A DNA stretch of 64,000 bases, from positions 215,009,742 through 215,073,741 of the forward strand of contig CM062818.1 in NCBI GenBank assembly GCA_031772625.1. Reading direction: 5' to 3'. A program made the translations under genes and the position numbers. Of this stretch, positions 1 through 10,545 are shown piece after piece. The notes under the pieces are model-generated. The model worked only from the letters and a program-made list of their open reading frames with translations, ran no database searches and was not told the origin of the DNA. The DNA is from Pinus tabuliformis. Lineage: Eukaryota; Streptophyta; Pinopsida; Pinales; Pinaceae. Position 1 is the first letter of the stretch; the number at the start of each line of letters is the position of its first letter.

Positions 1-866
1 GGGTGGAGTTGTAATGCTCCCATAAACTAGAGTCATTTAGTGAAAAGGGTGTTGATTGCTCCAAATATGTTAGCTAAGTTGTAGTAGGAGATGCAGGTTA
101 TTAATAGGAATTTGAAGGAAACACAGGACAATAATAAGAGTTATTCAAATCAAAATAAATCATTCAAGGAGTTTCAGGTTGGAGAGCATGTGTACTTGTG
201 TGTGAAGCCGAAGAGGAGATCCTTGAGGATTGGATCATGTGCCAAGTTGACATCTCAGTATTATGGGCCTTTTGAGATATTGAGAGGATTGTACTAGTGG
301 CCTATAGACTTGCACTACTGCCAACAATGAAAGTCCATGATGTTTTCTATGTTTCATTGCTTAAGAGATATGTCTAGGGCATTGATCATGTGATTGATTG
401 GTTTCTATTACAGGTGAAACCAGAGGGAGAATTCCATCCAAAACCTCAGTGAATTTTGCAACGGAAACAAATCATGCTCTGGAACTGAGAAATCGACAAG
501 GTTAAAGTGTAGTGGAAGCACTTTGGCCCCGATTAAGCTACATGGGAGATGGATGATCAGATGTGGGCTATGTATCCTTCTTTATTTACTACTTGAGTAG
601 ATGAGTTTGATTTATGTGTTTCGGTTTATGTTTATGCATATGTCTAACGTAGATATTACAATGAGTTATGTTATAAAACTCCAATAAGAGGTATGTCATA
701 AATACTGCATCGCGTTTTGTTACAAATCTCCAATAAGAAGTATGGTGTTCATGGTTTCAACAGTTTGGTATGATGTAAATGTTGCATTGAGGTGTTTTAT
801 AAATCTCCATGGAAACATGTTTTGTTTGTTATAAATGTCATTAAACATGGAGAACAATGTTCACCC
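1..866 (+). pseudogene. Chromovirus pol 3' end: integrase C-terminus and chromodomain relic (copy A)
   Basis: This is the tail of a Ty3/gypsy polyprotein entering from the left edge. The stretch at 91-297 reads as an integrase C-terminal segment, with recognisable pieces such as FKEFQVGEHVYLCVKPK and the GPFEILRG block. Further down, out of frame, are remnants of the VHDVFYVSLLK segment and of a chromodomain-like WKHFGPD...TWEM segment near 500-560. Stop codons and frameshifts break it throughout, so it cannot be translated. The same relic lies at 56408-57273, where the upstream RT, RNase H and integrase core are also present. That larger context is what assigns it to the chromoviruses (Tekay-like by motif order). 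Confidence 0.85.
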
Positions 867-878
867 AAGGGGGAGGGG
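867..878 (+). other. Polypurine tract of chromovirus (copy A)
   Basis: The sequence AAGGGGGAGGGG lies two bases before the TGTAATAACC start of the LTR. It is the expected plus-strand primer site for this plus-strand element. Confidence 0.8.
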
Positions 879-880
879 TT

Positions 881-2815
881 TGTAATAACCATTGGTTTAT
901 TTTCCATGTAAATAAAATAAGACCAAGGTCATGGGACATGTATTCCAAGTTGAATGAAGGGAAAAACATTATAGTGGGAATCACTTGTGATTTATTTATG
1001 GTTGTGGAAACTGGAAAAGGTAAAGATGCACTAATTGGCATTCAATTATGAAAATAAAGGAAATTAGGAGAAAGGGACGATGAAGAGACATAAATTTGCA
1101 TGCAAGGGAAATTAGAGGAATAATGAAGGAAAATGAAAAGAATAGAGGCATCAATGATAAAAAGGATTTAGAGAAATAGTTGCTAGTTTTTTTACAGTTT
1201 TGAGTTGAGCTCTCCTTTCATTTTCTCATTCTCTCATATGCTTGCACACTTAGAGAATTCTTGGAGCATTCTAGAATTCACTTGGATTTAGAGAAGGAAG
1301 GATAAGGAAAGCAAGGAAGCATAAGAGAAATCTTGGATTAACAACTACAATTGGATTGCTTGTAGGTAATAGTTTGCATGTGTGATTTCCTTGTTGATTT
1401 TTGGATGCATGATATATGCATGTGATTCTTTGGTTATGTGTTGTCATTGGCATGGAGATTATCTTGGATTGAAAATGGTTTCACCCTTGCCTTGGCATTC
1501 CTTGGATAGCCATGGTGTTGTGGGTTTCCCACTTGCTTTGTAATTAGTACTCAGGTTCCATATGGTTGTGGGTTGGAACAAACACTCTAGAAGCCCTGGA
1601 ACAACTTGGGTTGAGTTAGTAGCTCCTAGAGACATAGGTTTGGACAAATGATTTGTAGCACTTGGTGGGTTGACTTATTAGTTACTGGAGCCCTAGTTGG
1701 AACAAATTCTCTGGAGCCCTGAGTTAGCTGCGGGTTGAGTTACTAGTTCCTGGAGCCCTAGACAACTTGGGTAGAGAACAATCTTGTTGATGTTAGTGAT
1801 TTTCGGACCACAGAGGTGGAATCACTATGGTTGAGGGTTGAGGTGGTTTGGCCTTTGGAAGCCCTAGTTTGGTTGTGTTTTGTTTTATTCCATGAGATCT
1901 GACATTTCTGCTTAGAATATGGCACATGGATGATTGGATGAAAGAGAGATTTGGTTCAACCTAATATATGATCAGGTAGTATGTGGAAGTCTCTGACTTG
2001 GTTAGAATTTTCACAAACTAATAAGAGTTACTTTCCTATTGTGATCTATAAGCATTTGTAGTGATTGTGCTGGTGATTCTATGACTAACTTACCATGGTT
2101 TCTATATTGTCTATATGTTGGTTATATGATGTAATCTATATATAGCTCTTAACATGTTTTGATAAGTATCTGAATGGTTCATGAATGCATGGCCTAACAA
2201 GTTTTATTGTAGCTATCTAAAGAGGGCGCGAAGCCTTCTTGGTGATCGTCAAATGAAAATTATCAATTTATGATTAGGCATGCATTCATGAACCATAGCT
2301 TACATGTTTGTCATATGTTTGATGAAATGTCTATTATGGATTAGGAATCTTTGGGTGAAGTTCTTGCTTGAGTTTTGATTGGTTTTCTTTTTCATTAGCT
2401 TTGATTACATTGTGGAAAGTTACAGGAAAGTTTGGGCAATGGTTAGGAGGCTAGCTTGAAAAGGTGGCACATATCCTAAAAGCGCATGCTCATAACCAGA
2501 TTTTTGGGTCATAACCACATGGAAGAAGGCTTATGAGTGCAGTTTAAAGTTCATAACCACATGCATTCTATGTTGTACATGCGATTGGGGTTTAATCTTT
2601 TGAAAAAGAATTTCCATCTCAAGCTTTGGTCATCAGAGGTTGTGGACTAGCTTTTGGGTGATCTAGTGCTCTTGAGGGATGTCTGTTATTTGTCAGTGTG
2701 TCGGCCCCACTTCCATAACAAGAACTTGGAGGTAGGGTCATACCATAGTGACAACCACCTCATGTTTACCATAGATAGCTGGTAAAAGTGGGTAAATGTG
2801 GGAGGGGGTGTTACA
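881..2815 (+). mobile_element. Chromovirus 3' LTR (copy A)
   Basis: This 1935-bp LTR begins TGTAATAACC directly after the polypurine tract and ends GGTGTTACA, giving the inverted termini TGTAA/TTACA. The copy at 57288-59222 has exactly the same length. No matching 5' LTR occurs in the window. Short reading frames inside it are not conserved as proteins and are ignored. Confidence 0.85.
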
Positions 2816-3420
2816 ATGACATACTTCTTTTCCGTTGCCATTGTAGAAATTCCCTAAATTGCACCTCACTTCTAGCTGCAATAAATCAACCTTTCGAGTT
2901 CCAATTTTCTTAACCCATCCAGCGATAAGGCATGGCATGCTTCCCCCTTGTGGCCATCATTTTTCCAATTTGTGATACTTACTTCTTGGTGTAGAAAACA
3001 AATCTCCCAAGTTCCTAATTTCTCTAGCTAATCCAACTTTGCAACATGGCATACTTCTCTTTACATGGCCATCATTTTTTCAAGTTCCAAAACCATTCTA
3101 AGTCTACTCCATGGCGTACTTCTCTTCCACTATGATTGTATAATTCCCTAAAGTGCACCTCACTTCTCACTACAATAAATAAACCTCTCGGGCTCCCCTT
3201 TTCTTAAACCATTCCATCTCTACAACATGGCATGCTTCTCCCTTGTGACCATCATTTTCCCAATTTGTGATCTTTACTTCTCAATGTAGGAAAGAATCAT
3301 CCTGAGTTCCCAATTTCTTTGCCAATCCAACTTTAGAACATGGCATACTTTTCCTTGCATGGCCATCATTTTCACAATTTCTTAATGTCTTATAATTATG
3401 CACCCTGGTATAATTCTCCC
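2816..3420. repeat. Two-unit tandem repeat, ~293 bp period (copy A)
   Basis: Immediately after the LTR, a block starting at about 2821 (catacttcttttcc) recurs at about 3114 (cgtacttctcttcc). It carries the same landmarks in the same order: a cacctcacttct segment, an aataaataaacct-like segment and an atggccatcatttt segment. A partial further unit follows. It is present in both copies of the segmental duplication. I see no gene in it. Confidence 0.7.
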
Positions 3421-6394
3421 TAGTGGTCATCATTGCTAGATTAATTGGACTAGCTAATGATGATATTATAATTTCTATTCAATTAACTAATTCAACACTA
3501 AACCATTCCATATTTATCCTTTTTAGCCACTATATTAGATTGAATAGACTCATAGTGTTCATTTAATTGGCATAAATTTTCCTCCTCCAAATGGTAACAC
3601 ACATGTTTCATCTAAGATCAAATATTGAGGAGTTTTCTTTTATGGACATGATCAAACTTGATTCATTTACACAAATATTTGTTGATATATATGAAGGTAA
3701 TAATTTACACCTTTTCACTTTCATTTATCATGATGTGAAGCAGAGTCATATCCTTGTATTACTGAATTCTAATATTTATTGATCATATGAACCAAACTTT
3801 CAATATTGAATCAATCCATATTTTATCTGAAGGGAGTCAAACATACATCTCTCTAGTGGTTCAGATAAAAAAAATGGGTTATGTTCATAGAATTAGAAAT
3901 TATAAATTGAAAACAAAATGCACTAAATAAGCAAGCACATAAAACAATAGTTTAGTGGTTCTCATTGTAGGACATTCAAAGCAATAGATAGTGAAGTAGC
4001 CAGAATAGAGTAGGCAACAAAAGCAACATAACTAAGCAAGCACATAAAGCAGTAGCAAGAGTAAATTTTTAAGGTGGTAGTTATACTATTAATTAATGTT
4101 GTAATTATTGTTGAGGACTACTATGGTACTGTAACGGTTCTAGCAAGTAAATTGTTGAAAGTCGTACACTGTTGTGTTGGAATTTCTATTTTGTATATTA
4201 TGTCTATGTGTTGAGATGAATAAAAGGAAACTATGACATTGGTGCAATATTTGTTTATGTTCTTAGAACCCTAACGGAAAAAAATCCCTAGGGATATTAC
4301 GAGTGTTTAACAATTTTTCCTAGTTTATTTAAATTAGAGTTGTCATATTTTTTTTAAAATGTTCAAATTCTTGCACATATCACATGTCCTATAGGTTACT
4401 TGAATATTTAATATATAACAAGAAGTTGATCAATACCTTGAAATGATTGGGACAATCACACTTGGCAGACCTAAAATATAATTTTCACAGTGATCTATTA
4501 AGTCATGGATAATGATCCATTTCAAGCTACTGAAATTTTGATATTGAAAAAGGTTTGGTTTATTATCATAAGTCCTAGCACCTAATAACCACTTTATATC
4601 CTGGCACCTAATAATCACTTTATAGATATTACTGGAATTTCATATATATATTTCACTATGATAAAATAAAGATATGACAAATTTGTATGACATATCTTCT
4701 TGTGATAGATCTATGGGCTAAACAGTGGGAATAAATTAAAGGAAGGCTCACCCTCTCCTTCTTTGGTCTTTGGTAAACATTTTTGCACACACGAAGAATT
4801 GTCCTAATAGTGCAAAATCAACACAAGTACTTGATAATTATTTTTTTTCGAATGAAATCTGAACTTCTAAGATAGAATTTAAAGCATACTTTGAGTTTTC
4901 TAGGCACTAGGGTCTATAATATTTTGTCTAAGAAGTGGTTGAGTATGTGTTGCACATCTTGTCTCATGGTAAACATGCCAGTAACATTAATGATTGTCAC
5001 TTTCCATGTTGGGTCTTCAAACATAGTTTCATTTATTTTATTTTTTCCAACATGAGAAAAAACAACAACAATAATTGCATTTGGTTCTAATATTGATAAT
5101 ACATTTCTTTCTAGCACTGCTAAAACACATTTCCATTTGGAAAATTTTCAATTAAGTCCTTGAAATTCAAATAGGACCGCAATGTATTTACTGTTAGGAA
5201 TATTGAATGAGATCTCTATTAACATTTTCCAACATTGTCATTAACTATATATGTCTTATGGTCACTAAATATTTCTTGGGTACGATATGTGCAATACACC
5301 TTGATAATCTTAGACCAACAATTCAAAGAACTTTTCAAACGTTCTATTAACCTAGTTTCACATAGGCTACTAGATACTTACTCGACCTTAATTGGAGATT
5401 TGATTCTATAGAGAAAATGGTTGCATTCCCATTTCCCTTGAGAATCAATAGAAAATCATGTACACCTTTGGAAAGTGAGTTGTTTGAGTTAAGCACAATT
5501 TTTTAGTTTGAGTTAAAATTACCCAATCTGTACTGAACTATTTAGTGTAGATTGACCCTTATGTGTAATGTTTGTTTTAGAAAACTTGAGTTTCTTTGAA
5601 TAACATGTAGTTCAGTGATATGACTTTCAAATAAACAAGCATGACAAGGTTTAAACCTTTCAATATGGATTTTATGGACATAATACTCTATGGTGGGACA
5701 ATTTTTTTGGATATAATATTATTATTTTGAAATTTCGTGGATGATAATGCTTATTATTATATTTGTATATCTTTATAGTTAGGCATGGCAAGGTTTAAAC
5801 TTTTCAATTTAGATCTTATGGACATAATACAAAGAGGAAATTTTTTTTGGATATAGTATTATTATTTTTCAATTTCATAAATAGTAATAATTATTATTAT
5901 ATTTACATATCTTTAAATTTATATTATGGATTTATCTTATTTTCATATATTTATAAAAATTATTAACATAAACTTTATTGACTTAATTATAACCTTACAT
6001 AACTTTACCTAATATCAATACAAATTAACTAAAGTAAATTGATCAACTTAAAATATATTAAAATAAATTAAACTAAAATTATATCAATTAAATTTCTAAA
6101 TTAAAATAAATTTAAGAAAAATCAACCACTAAACATTCTCAGCCTTAACAAATTTATTATAGCCGCCCACCTACTCTTATTATAAACCATCCACTTCTCT
6201 TAAAAAAAGCTACTTAGATATACAAATCTAACCTCATTTCAACTTCTCCCATAGTAACATTTAATAAATACCTTAACAAGTTTATTATAAACCATCCACA
6301 TCTCTTAAAAAAACTACATAGATTAGATATACAAATCTAACGTCATTTCAACTTCTCCCAGAGTAACATTTAATGAAGACTTATGTGTTTGCTT

Positions 6395-6398
<4 letters not shown>
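3421..6398. other. Non-coding flank with two short conserved minus-strand frames
   Basis: This is AT-rich sequence shared by both duplication copies. Two minus-strand frames, 4914-5117 (67 residues) and 4430-4618 (62 residues), are open in both copies with few changes. The first contains VVVFSHVGKN, which faintly recalls a degenerate nucleotide-binding loop. The second is Leu/Ile-rich. They could be relics of a resistance-type gene, but this is weak, and preservation over so short a time does not show coding. Otherwise I see no gene. Confidence 0.35.

Positions 6399-6446
<48 letters not shown>
6399..6446. repeat. (TA)n microsatellite
   Basis: An uninterrupted TA dinucleotide run. The duplicate copy near 62826-62852 is much shorter and interrupted, so this repeat has diverged between the two segment copies. 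Confidence 0.95.
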
Positions 6447-6447
<1 letters not shown>

Positions 6448-6454
6448 TTTTCTA

Positions 6455-6566
6455 GTTAAGACTAACGTAAGTACCTACGGGGGATTTGAACCGGTGACCT
6501 ATCGCAAGGAGTGCCTTAACAGCGCACCCATTCACCGTCAATCCAAAACCCCGTGGGCTATATATG
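6455..6566 (-). mobile_element. tRNA-derived SINE-like unit (copy A)
   Basis: Read on the minus strand, 6482-6492 is GGTTCAAATCC, a good match to the pol III B box. About 33 bases upstream, 6514-6530 reads TGGGTGCGCTGTTAAGG, which resembles an A box. The spacing is as in tRNA-derived SINEs. I cannot fold it into a complete tRNA, so an intact tRNA gene is unlikely. The second copy lies at 62868-62966 with its B box at 62888-62898. Confidence 0.5.
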
Positions 6567-7640
6567 TTGGAAAATGCATTATATTCAAATGTGTGAGGAG
6601 AGATTGCTTAATTGACCTAGGATCAATTGACGATGAGGAGTTTCAATGAGAATGTTACATCAAGTGGGGATGTTATGATTACTTTGTGTTAATGGTGGGT
6701 TTACCTAAGTGGGTTTGCAATTCTAGAATGCTTCATGTTTGGTTAGGTAAAGCTAAAAAAATTTCTTGGTATTTTATGAACTTAAAAAAGAATTAGAAAG
6801 TGATGTGATATGTTTTGCCTTTTTGTATTTTTATTTAGGTTTGATGTTTTTGTATGGTCAATATTTTGATCGGGGAATTTCTATTTTCACTAGATTCTAC
6901 TATTTGAGGATTTGAAGAAAGATGGGAAGGATTTATCTAAGCATGTTTCTTTTTGGGTTCATAATTTTGTTAATAGTTTAAGTGTTCTTTACTTTTTATT
7001 AGGTTTTGATCCCTGGGACACAAGACAAGTTCCAAGCTCACCCTCTATTACTCATACGGTCATTGTCTTTCTCCTTTCCCTCTAGATAAGTGATTATCGA
7101 ACCCTCAAGCGAGTGTGGAATTTCTTCCTCCTATCACTAGCCCCTTTGCTTGTCATGACCAACTTGCTTGTTAAGGACTACCTGAAATCCAACAAAGGAA
7201 AATTGAGGAGGAGAAAGAGAGTTTCCCCTTGACCCTCTAATCACGAGATTCCCATTTCCATATAAGATTGGGTAGAGAAATATACTCAACATTTAAGATT
7301 TCTCTTTCAGTCAAATTGTAAAATATCACATATGTCTTCATGTATAATATTCTTCTATATACTATCCACTTGCCACTTTTCCTATACAACATTTAGTATC
7401 ATTATTGATAATAATTTAAAATAAAATTATAATTTAATTAATTTTTATGATTGATAAATAATACACATAAAAATTACTAATAATAATTTAAAATATATAA
7501 TAATTTAAAATATAATTATAATTTAATTAATTTTATAATTGATAAATAATACACATAAAAATTAACTAAGTTATAACTTTATTTTATTATTATTATTATA
7601 ACTAAGTTAATAAGTTTAAGCTTCCTTCATTCAATGTTTG
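6567..7640. other. Spacer between SINE-like unit and ZIP gene
   Basis: No reading frame or RNA gene is recognisable here. The last 250 bases (7390-7620) are strongly AT-rich and contain a near-duplicate of a ~70-bp ATAATTTAAAATATAATT-type block at about 7413 and 7485. The part up to 7442 is shared with the right end of the window. Confidence 0.6.
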
Positions 7641-7802
7641 TGTACCATATTTACGCCATAAATTGAATCTAAATCGATTGACGGTGTTCCTCTCATTGTC
7701 ACTGTCACGAATACGAGGAAATGTAGACACAAAGATCAATCCAACCAAGAAATATATGATCAGATTCCCTACGGAATAGAGGTTATGTGAACTGCTGAAA
7801 TT

Positions 7803-9073
7803 TCAAGCCCAGTTGGCGATCAAAGACATGGCCCCTACACCTAACAAGAGAGCGATGTAAGAGCACAGCTGAAGTGCTCCATTCTTTTTCATTCGAGAAG
7901 AGTCGATAAAATCGGCAGCAATAAGATCGACCAGAGCCATGTATATCAGAATTCCAGAAGACGCCGCATTAAATACTCCAACAATCAGTGCCGTGGGGCT
8001 GTTCTCATTGTAAATCGACGAGATCCCAATATCCAATGCAATACCAAATGGCGTTGTCACAGCAAAGAAAAACGTCATCAGGATAACTGCTGCCGACTTA
8101 TTCTTGAAACCCGCCTGCTCCACTCAAAAAGCACAATATTCAACCAATCAACCTTATTATCAATGTAAATATTCCTGCTTCTTACAAGTTGAATCTCTGA
8201 AGATTTAAGGGAGAAAAATTACCTAAAAAATGCATCCACCAAGGCCCATTCCTTCGAAAATTTGGTGAAATGATAAGGCTGCCACTAAAGGCGGACTTTC
8301 AGATGCACCCAATGACATTCCAATAATAACGGAGTGAGCAACGATACCCAACTCTAACACCTGACATTAACCATATTCAATTCGTGGTGTTAAATTTAAT
8401 AATATGGTTATTGAAAGCTATACTTCAGAGTTTGAAGTTTAGATTTTTACCTGCGCAATGACACGATAACGAATAGTGGAATCTTCATCTAGAGTATTGG
8501 ATCCATGGGCGTGGCCATGTGTAGCATGTGAGTGTGCATGAAGATGATTCTCATGTTCTGGGTCATTGCCGTCACCAGGAACTGTACCCTCATTACCTTT
8601 GTTTTGATTTCTAAAGTGGGAGCGCTCGTAGTAACCAGTGGCTAGAGCATCGACCATCAGAGTACAAACTGCGGACATCATTGCTATAAACCCAGCAAAG
8701 GGGAAGTTGCCCCATGGATTCGTACTTAAGCATTCACTTGTAAGAGATTCGAAGGCATCAGGAAGAACATGAACGAAACCAGTAGCAAGAATCACACCGG
8801 TAGCAAAAATCTTAATGACAAAGAATATGTTCTTATCAGGCCTTAAAGCAGAGAAAGTCCTGCCCAGAACAGGCAAACATACCCCAATAGTACCTGCCAC
8901 AAGAATAGAAGCGAGTGCCCCAATCTTCAGATGGAGAGCTTCTGTCTTGTTTCTGCATGCACTGTCTTTACCAGAGCACGTATTATCATGTGCACCACAA
9001 AATTGACGATAAAACATAACATTATGGCTGAACCAACTATGATGTATTTCATGGTTGCTGATGAATTTGCCAT
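7803..9073 (-). CDS. ZIP-family (ZRT/IRT-like) metal transporter, three exons, probably broken
   Basis: This is a plant ZIP divalent-metal (Zn/Fe) importer, normally a membrane protein with eight helices. Exon 1 is 9073-8451, exon 2 is 8360-8223 and exon 3 is 8114-7803. The introns are 90 and 108 bp with GT/AG ends. Exon 1 has helices 1-3 ([32 protein letters not shown]) and a His-rich cytosolic loop ([15 protein letters not shown]). Exon 2 carries the two metal-site helices, [12 protein letters not shown] and [11 protein letters not shown]. Exon 3 supplies helices 6-8 and ends SLIANWA. Two defects are visible. The ATG at 9073 opens a signal-peptide-like segment ([19 protein letters not shown]) that is one base out of frame with the body, around 8995-9005. 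The last codon of exon 2 (8225-8223) is TAG where the family has Gln. Assembly error is the alternative explanation. Confidence 0.85.
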
Positions 9074-9146
9074 TCTTCACAACTAATTCTTCACAACTAA
9101 TTGTATCCAGAAAACACTCCAGTGTGGTTAGCTACCATCGCTCGTG

Positions 9147-9154
9147 CATAAATA
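9147..9154 (-). promoter_or_regulatory. Candidate TATA box of the ZIP gene
   Basis: The minus strand reads TATTTATG here, about 75 bases upstream of the ATG at 9073. The spacing suits a TATA box with a short 5' leader. This rests on position and composition only. Confidence 0.4.
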
Positions 9155-9354
9155 CCTTGCCCTCACAAAGTTCAATTATTATTTCCTTCCAAACCAGGTC
9201 AAGTCTTCCGCCTAAAAAGCTATGGGTACACATCCAATGCGTAGCCAGTCCTAATAGTGTCCTCATAATATCGCAAGTTGCAGTGTCTACCAATATGCAG
9301 ATTCATTGTATTTATTTTGGTGTCACCAAGTTTTGCAATTTGTGGACATAAATT

Positions 9355-9978
9355 GTTTGGATGATCGGGCGGACTGGAACAGTGCGAGGTAAACCAAACG
9401 ACTTGACTTTAGCGTTCTGTCGAAACCAAACGGCTTGACTTTAAAAGTGAGGGTTCTGTCATAGTTACCAAATTCGAATTCTAATAAGAATTCCAATTTT
9501 ATTGGATACTCAAAAAATTCGACTACTTAGATCTTATAAATTTTAATTATTTAAAAAAATAAATTTATATTTTTTCTTTGCATTCATTCGTTATATACGT
9601 AATTACGGTATCGAATAAACGGTAACGAGAATCCACGCATCCTATCTCACCCGATATGACTCCAAGTTTGGGAGATGCATGTATTATATATGTTGCTGTT
9701 GCATATTTATTTAAACTAATTATTTATAAACTAAAATAATTGAAAATAATATAAATATATTTAATATTATATAATTCTATAAAAATCTATATTATTTTTA
9801 GAAAAGAGTAATTACCTCAAATCATAAATTTTAATATCTCTTTTAAAAATGAAAAATAATTTTATTATTAATCAATTACTAAAATCTAAATTCATGCTCA
9901 TAGATTTAGCCGTTCCAAGTGGATTTATTTGAAAGTACACTCTCATAAGTTGATTTTGTTCTTGAAAAAAATTCCAAA
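9355..9978. other. Intergenic, with a short direct repeat
   Basis: Upstream of the ZIP gene, an accaaacgRcttgactttA motif occurs twice (about 9392-9411 and 9424-9443). Beyond 9480 the sequence turns AT-rich. No gene is visible. Confidence 0.5.
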
Positions 9979-10545
9979 TTATATATCTTACAAATATTTA
10001 TGAATAAAAAATTATCAATCTTTGTTGTAATTTATTATTTTAGTAACTATAAACCTACTATTTTCTACCATATTTCAATATGACATTGTTTTTCGAAAAT
10101 GCAAATTTTCTAATATACAACTTACTGTTTATATACCTTTTAATATAGAAATTTCCATTTTATATAGCAATTATATATCTTACAAATATTTATAAATAAT
10201 TGTTACACGAATTTATTAGTTTAGTAACTATAAATCTACTATTTTCTACCATATTTCAAGATGACACTAATGGTTTTTCACAACTGCAAATTTTCTAATA
10301 TGCAATTTACTGTTCATATACGTTTTAATATAGAAATTTCCATTTTATATAGAAATTATATATCTTACAGAGATTTATATATAGGAATTTAATAATCTTT
10401 ATTACATGAATTTATTATTTTAGTAACTACAAACTTACTATTTTCTCTCATATTTTAATATGAAACTGATTGTTTTTTATAAATACAAATTTTCTAATAT
10501 ACAATTTACTCTTTATATACTTTTTAATATAAAAGTTTCAATTTT
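9979..10545. repeat. AT-rich tandem repeat, three ~190-bp units
   Basis: Units begin with ttatatatcttac at about 9979, 10171 and 10356. Each continues with the same order of landmarks: a ttattttagtaacta segment, a ctactattttct segment, an aaattttctaatat segment and a ttttaatatagaaatttc segment. The copies are diverged by substitutions and small indels, so this is an old array. No coding capacity is seen. Confidence 0.75.

Larger units (their letters stand above)
1..7442. repeat. Segmental duplication, copy A
   Basis: This block is repeated at 56408-64000 with only scattered substitutions and a few indels. The offset is 56407 at the left edge and 56558 at the right edge. It contains the 3' end of a chromovirus, its 3' LTR and the same non-transposon flank in both copies. 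The copies are therefore one duplicated segment, not two independent element insertions. Both outer breakpoints lie outside the window, because the similarity is still running at base 1 and at base 64000. Confidence 0.95.

Noticed and set aside
881..2815. The two 1935-bp LTRs (881-2815 and 57288-59222) as the 5' and 3' LTRs of one ~58-kb element
   Set aside because: Both are preceded by pol sequence and a polypurine tract, and both are followed by the same host flank. They are therefore duplicated 3' LTRs, not a 5'/3' pair.
6455..6566. An intact tRNA gene
   Set aside because: Although the A/B-box spacing is right, no convincing acceptor stem or anticodon arm can be folded by eye.
8439..9080. 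GTG at 9080 as the ZIP start, giving an MKNGKFISN... N-terminus
   Set aside because: It yields a hydrophilic N-terminus and a non-ATG start. The ATG at 9073 gives a proper signal peptide in the adjacent frame, so a frameshift is the better explanation.
9055..9351. Plus-strand 98-codon ORF opposite the ZIP start
   Set aside because: It overlaps the ZIP promoter and exon 1 antisense and has no protein-like features.
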